DNA of 64,000 bases, taken from Terriglobia bacterium (GTDB lineage: Bacteria > Acidobacteriota > Terriglobia > Bryobacterales > Bryobacteraceae). Made by a program: the position numbers and the translations under genes. The stretch's first letter is position 1, and the number at the start of each line of letters is the position of its first letter. Shown in pieces: positions 60,508 through 64,000 of this stretch. Location of the stretch: contig JAIQFI010000023.1 in NCBI GenBank assembly GCA_020073345.1, positions 31,541 through 95,540 on the forward strand. Direction: 5' to 3'. A model generated the notes under the pieces. It searched no databases, was not told the DNA's origin, and worked only from the letters and a program-made list of their open reading frames with translations.

Positions 60508-62034
60508 ATGTGTCGGGTCAATGCAAATCTGGTATCGGCTTTCTACCGCCATGCGGTAGCGAATCCCGAGCGTCTTGCGTTGGCAGTAGGCGGCGGTTCT
60601 TATTCCTATGGCGAGTTGGCGCGGATCAGCCAGCAGGCGGCGCGCTTGTTGGGGCGGCCCGCGCGGGTGGGCGTCCTTGCGTCGCGCACTCTGGAAGCCT
60701 ATGCGGGCGTGCTCGGCACGCTCTGGGCGGGGGCAGCATATGTTCCGATCAATCCGAAAGTTCCGGATGAACGGCTCATCCAGCTGCTGAGGATCACTTC
60801 GCTAGACGCGATTGTCGCGGATGCGGTCGGACTGGAGCGGCTACAAGGGCGGGTTGCCGAGTTAGCACCTCCGCTGGTGCTCCGGGCAGCCGACTTTCAA
60901 GGGGGGAAGTTCAACCCGGAAGCCGCGCCGGCAGTTGTCGGCGAAGAAGACCTGGCGTACATCATCTTCACGTCGGGAACGACGGGCGTTCCTAAAGGCA
61001 TCATGATAGAGACCGGAAGCGTCGTCCGACTGATTGACGTCATGCAGCGGAGATTCGGGTTTTGCCCGGACGACCGGGTGTCGCAAGCCTCCGAGCTGAC
61101 CTTCGATGTTTCCGTCTTCGACATGTTGATGACGTGGAGCGCGGGGGCCGCACTCTATGTGGTGCCTGCGGAGCAGCTCATGGCACCGGGCAAATTCATC
61201 AGGGATAACGATCTCACAATCTGGTTCTCGGTCCCGTCGATTGCCTTGTTCATGCAGCGCATCGGGATGCTGAAGCCGCGGGTCTTTCCGCGGCTGCGGT
61301 ATTCGCTGTTCGCGGGCGAAGCATTACCTCTGGTGTCTGCGCAGGTATGGCAGGCGGCAGCACCCAATAGCTCCGTGGAGAACCTTTATGGCCCCACGGA
61401 GGCGACTGTGATCTGCATCGGCCAGCGGCTGACGGACCCGCCCAACGCTACGGCGAACCGGGGCGTACTCGCGATCGGCTATCCATTTGAAGGCGTGGAG
61501 GCGGATGTGCTGGATTCGACCCTGAACTCCGTGGTCTGGTCCGAGCCGGGAGAACTGGCTGTATCTGGGCGGCAGCTTGCAAGGGGATACTTCAACGATC
61601 CAGAGATGACTGCCGTGCGATTCCCTGTGCTGAGGGGGAAACGGTGGTACCGGACCGGCGACCTAGTCTACCGCGACGAGAGTGGCGTATTCCACCACTT
61701 GGGCCGCATCGACAACCAGGTGAAGGTGCTCGGGAACCGCGTGGAGCTCGAGGAAGTGGAGGCGCATCTTCGCGCTATCACCGGAACGGACTCGGTTGTT
61801 GCGATAACCTGGCCAGTCGTGGATGGCCGCGCGCTTGGGATCGTGGCATTTCTTTGCGGCAGCAGGGTAGGGGTGCAGGCCGCGCGTGAGGCGATGCGGC
61901 AGCGGGTTCCAGATTATATGGTCCCGCAGCAGATCCTGGAGATTGATCCGATGCCCCTCGGTCCGAGCGGCAAATTTGACCGGAATGTGCTGCTGCGGCG
62001 GCTGGAACAGCGTCGGCGAGAAGCCGACGCATGA
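60508..62034 (+). CDS. Amino-acid/acyl adenylation enzyme (DltA-like)
   Basis: A stand-alone adenylation domain of 508 residues with the core motifs in order: LAYIIFTSGTTGVPKG (A3), FDVSVFDM (A4), NLYGPTEAT (A5), GELAVSGRQLARGY (A6), RWYRTGDLV (A7), GRIDNQVKVLGNRVELEEVE (A8), and PLGPSGKFDRN with the catalytic lysine (A10). It has no fused carrier or condensation domain. DltA-type enzymes load D-alanine onto a separate carrier; here the carrier gene is 1.5 kb downstream. Which acid is activated cannot be deduced. The gene overlaps the MBOAT-like gene by 4 nt (ATGA). GAGG lies 9-12 nt before the ATG. Confidence 0.88.
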   Translation: MCRVNANLVSAFYRHAVANPERLALAVGGGSYSYGELARISQQAARLLGRPARVGVLASRTLEAYAGVLGTLWAGAAYVPINPKVPDERLIQLLRITSLDAIVADAVGLERLQGRVAELAPPLVLRAADFQGGKFNPEAAPAVVGEEDLAYIIFTSGTTGVPKGIMIETGSVVRLIDVMQRRFGFCPDDRVSQASELTFDVSVFDMLMTWSAGAALYVVPAEQLMAPGKFIRDNDLTIWFSVPSIALFMQRIGMLKPRVFPRLRYSLFAGEALPLVSAQVWQAAAPNSSVENLYGPTEATVICIGQRLTDPPNATANRGVLAIGYPFEGVEADVLDSTLNSVVWSEPGELAVSGRQLARGYFNDPEMTAVRFPVLRGKRWYRTGDLVYRDESGVFHHLGRIDNQVKVLGNRVELEEVEAHLRAITGTDSVVAITWPVVDGRALGIVAFLCGSRVGVQAAREAMRQRVPDYMVPQQILEIDPMPLGPSGKFDRNVLLRRLEQRRREADA

Positions 62035-63500
62035 GGATTGTCCCGCAACTCGACGCGTATCCTCGGCTGGTGAGTTTCGGTCAGACGGCGCTGGGAAAGG
62101 CCGTGCTGCTCGGGGCTTTTGCCGGGGGGCTTTTTTTTAACCGCTTGGATTCGTGGATCGAGATAACGGCGGCCGTGGCGGCGATGACCTATTTTCCGGC
62201 GCGGCGGCGGCGGCTGGTCAGCATGGCTGCGCTGTACTGGCTGGTTTTTCATTCTACCTGGCTTAATTGGGCCTTCCTGCGCGAGCTGGCGACTGCCGCC
62301 GGACAAAAGACGGACTGGACGCTCACGGTGCTGCTGTCCGGAATCCTCGCGGCAGTGTTTTGCGTGCTTGCGGTCTTCTTCCGCTATGTGCGCGCGCGGC
62401 GCGTTTCGCTCGCTGCGAAACGGCCTGTGCTGTGCCTGATGGCGGGCTATGCCCTGATGCTGGCAGCGGGGGCGCTGTTGCCCCTCGGCGGGATGACGCG
62501 CCTGCTGGTTTGGAGTGTGATCGCCGTGACCGCGCCGTACCTTTGGTTTTTCGCATACGCTCTGAAAGACGCTTCGGCAAGAACACCCGATGACGCTGTC
62601 TTGCAGTTCGGAACGCTGCAGCCTTTTTGGGGCAGCCCAAACGTGCCTGTTCCGAAAGGGGCCGCCAATTTGCGCAACATTGAGGCGCGAAATCCCGAGG
62701 ACCTCAGCATTACCCAGTTAAAGGCGATCAAACTCTTGATCTGGGTCTTTACTCTGCAGGTGTTGCAGCAAGGGCTGCTACTGTTCGTCCACGGCGCGCC
62801 GGGTGAGCTGGTGCTGCGGTTGATCGGCCTGCTCCACTGGACCGTGCCGAATCTGGGGGTTCCCACGCTGGAGACTTCGCTGCAACGTGCGGTCGTACCG
62901 GTGCATATCGCATGGGCGAGCTTGATCGCGCATTTCGCGCAGGCGCTGCTGTCGGCGGCAGTGGGCCCCAATCTCGTCATTGCCTGCTGCCGGATGGCCG
63001 GATTCAACGCGCTGCGGAATAGCTATCGGCCCCTGCAAGCCCTGACAGTGGCGGAATTCTGGAACCGCTACAATTACTACTTCAAAGAGGTGCTGGTGGA
63101 TTTCTTCTTTTTCCCGGTGTTCACGCGGTACTTCAAACAGTATCGGCGGTTGCGCTTGTTCGCGGCAACCATGGCGGCGGCTACCGTGGGAAACATGATA
63201 TATCACTTTTCTCTCGATTACCGAAGTGTTGCCCAGATGGGCCTGTGGCGCGCACTGGTGGGATTTCAAGTGTATTCCTTTTACTCCACGGTGCTGGGGC
63301 TAGGGATCGGGATCTCGCAGTTGCGCGGCCATGGCGGGCAGCGCGCGCGTGGCGATGCGTCGCGGTGGCGGCGGGCGCTCGCGACGGTGGGCGTCCTGTT
63401 GTTTTTTTGTCTGCTGGAGGTTTTCGACCAGGAAGGGCGGTCTGTCGGCTTGGGACGATATGGGCGGTTTTTTCTGCGCCTGTTTTCGATTCCCGTTTGA
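62031..63500 (+). CDS. MBOAT-like membrane acyltransferase (DltB-like position)
   Basis: A 489-residue protein with about ten hydrophobic segments. The segment LTVAEFWNRYNYYFKEVLVD with the following FFFFPVF matches the MBOAT 'EFWRRW..S...W..DY.Y.P' consensus, and the histidine in GNMIYHFSLDYRSV is at the position of the invariant MBOAT His. The family moves activated acyl groups across the membrane to extracellular acceptors. Between an adenylation enzyme and a carrier-protein gene it occupies the DltB position. It is clearly divergent from Firmicutes DltB. No DltD-like gene is in the window. Confidence 0.75.
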   Translation: MRIVPQLDAYPRLVSFGQTALGKAVLLGAFAGGLFFNRLDSWIEITAAVAAMTYFPARRRRLVSMAALYWLVFHSTWLNWAFLRELATAAGQKTDWTLTVLLSGILAAVFCVLAVFFRYVRARRVSLAAKRPVLCLMAGYALMLAAGALLPLGGMTRLLVWSVIAVTAPYLWFFAYALKDASARTPDDAVLQFGTLQPFWGSPNVPVPKGAANLRNIEARNPEDLSITQLKAIKLLIWVFTLQVLQQGLLLFVHGAPGELVLRLIGLLHWTVPNLGVPTLETSLQRAVVPVHIAWASLIAHFAQALLSAAVGPNLVIACCRMAGFNALRNSYRPLQALTVAEFWNRYNYYFKEVLVDFFFFPVFTRYFKQYRRLRLFAATMAAATVGNMIYHFSLDYRSVAQMGLWRALVGFQVYSFYSTVLGLGIGISQLRGHGGQRARGDASRWRRALATVGVLLFFCLLEVFDQEGRSVGLGRYGRFFLRLFSIPV

Positions 63501-63513
63501 GGAATTTTCCGGA

Positions 63514-63753
63514 ATGAACCATAGACTGGCGATACGCGAGTTCGTGCAGAACCTACTGAACCAGAAAGGCGACCGGGTGGCCTTCTCGGACAGCGAGCAG
63601 TTAGTCGCCCGCGGGCGCTTGCAGTCCGTCGACACGCTGGCAGTGGTGGTTTTCCTGGAGGAGAAGTATGGGATTGACTTCGGTGAGACAGGCTTCGATC
63701 AGAACCAAGTAGGAAGTATCGATAATATTATGGCACTGATTAATGGCAAGTGA
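63514..63753 (+). CDS. Acyl/peptidyl carrier protein (DltC-like)
   Basis: A 79-residue acidic helical protein beginning MNHRLAIREFVQNLLNQKGD. The phosphopantetheine site is ARGRLQSVDTLAVVVFLEEK, where the serine of QSVDTL takes the place of the usual DSL serine. YGIDFGETGFDQNQVGSIDN follows as in stand-alone carrier proteins. The start is ATG at 63514, with GGAA just upstream. It would carry the acid activated by the adenylation enzyme to the MBOAT protein. Confidence 0.83.
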   Translation: MNHRLAIREFVQNLLNQKGDRVAFSDSEQLVARGRLQSVDTLAVVVFLEEKYGIDFGETGFDQNQVGSIDNIMALINGK

Positions 63754-63766
63754 GCGTGGGTATCGC

Positions 63767-63911
63767 GAATTCCAGATTCTGCCGAGCGAGTTGGGGATTC
63801 CGGAGGAAAGTGAACGCGATTCCGGGACGATGCCGAACGGCATTCCGGGATGATCCCGAACAGTGATCCGGGATGAAGGTGAACGCCGAATCCAGGATGA
63901 AGCCGAACAGT
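63767..63911. repeat. Imperfect tandem repeat, about six 23-24 bp units
   Basis: Units such as GATTCCGGGACGATGCCGAAC, ATTCCGGGATGATCCCGAAC, GATCCGGGATGAAGGTGAACG and GAATCCAGGATGAAGCCGAAC follow one another directly after the carrier-protein stop. The consensus is GATTCCGGGATGANGNNGAACG. Multiple short terminal repeats of this appearance are familiar from the ends of IS21-family elements, whose transposase genes would lie to the right, outside the window. That assignment is from memory and not proven here. Confidence 0.6.
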
Positions 63912-64000
63912 TTTAGACCGATCCCGGAACCGCGTTCGGCTTCGCCGGATTAATTTCCACAGGGCCAACGGCGCTGGACAACACAATGGCAGGCAGCCTC

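Noticed and set aside
60462..60770. Plus-strand ORF upstream of and overlapping the adenylation gene
   Set aside because: It is a shifted frame of the adenylation domain with no homology; the frame from 60508 holds all adenylation motifs.
63331..63753. 140-residue carrier protein
   Set aside because: The first 61 residues are a shifted frame of the MBOAT-like gene; the carrier starts at the ATG at 63514.
63767..63911. CRISPR array
   Set aside because: Units are contiguous, imperfect and without unique spacers; no cas genes are nearby.

Overview
The window is one very long surface-polysaccharide (O-antigen, capsule or EPS) locus of a Gram-negative bacterium. Nearly all genes from position 59860 down to position 1 lie on the minus strand. 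They are tightly packed, with many 4-nt ATGA/GTGA overlaps. Gene families alone suggest an environmental, soil-type organism. An Acidobacteriota member (Solibacter/Bryobacter-like) is my guess, not something the sequence proves.

Reading in the direction of transcription (right to left): a specialised NusG paralogue (59.9 kb) heads the locus, followed by the initiating sugar-phosphate transferase. Next come two sets of 3-amino-sugar genes (Gfo/Idh oxidoreductases, DegT aminotransferases, an N-formyltransferase, a non-hydrolysing 2-epimerase and an oxidoreductase fused to an N-acetyltransferase) at 51.2-58.1 kb. From 42.3 to 51.2 kb lie a long NodB-type protein, GT4 and GT2 glycosyltransferases, an alpha/alpha-toroid protein, a YdjC-type deacetylase, a methyltransferase-like protein, an irregular serine-type tRNA gene beside a palindromic element, a GNAT protein and an SxtJ / DUF5989 pair. 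From 31.6 to 42.3 kb come a NodU/TobZ carbamoyltransferase, an SGNH esterase, an asparagine-synthase-like protein lacking its glutaminase cysteine, a Wzy/WaaL-type polymerase or ligase, an IS3 transposase relic, a methyltransferase and a Wzx flippase fused to a GT2 domain. A single plus-strand gene (29.4-31.6 kb) encodes a secreted beta-helix-like protein.

From 28.9 to 13 kb are an FkbH-type HAD protein, deacetylases, a GT2, a flavoprotein, a second carbamoyltransferase, an ATP-grasp enzyme, RmlC, a HAD-UbiA fusion, a GT-C transferase, an acyltransferase and a DUF4910-like peptidase. From 12.8 to 6.7 kb a compact module (SDR, C-methyltransferase, glucose-1-phosphate cytidylyltransferase, PIG-L deacetylase, 2OG oxygenase, GSA-type aminotransferase) looks like a pathway for a CDP-activated modified sugar. 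Between 4.7 and 6.7 kb, pieces of a flippase, an aminotransferase and a carbamoyltransferase lie as recombination scars around an intact SGNH gene. The left end holds a Wzm/Wzt ABC exporter, a methyltransferase, a duplicated Cys-rich protein and a truncated GT2.

Right of a 650-bp divergent intergenic region, a plus-strand operon (60.5-63.75 kb) encodes an adenylation enzyme, an MBOAT-like membrane protein and a carrier protein, resembling DltA-DltB-DltC. It is followed by a short imperfect tandem repeat that may be an IS21-type terminus.

The most interesting signal is a 23-bp element with an ops/JUMPstart-like core (GGGCGGTAGCTT). It occurs twice in intergenic sequence with 21/23 identity: 73 nt before the NusG paralogue and 91 nt before the CDP-sugar module 47 kb downstream. 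This suggests a two-target, locus-specific antitermination circuit.
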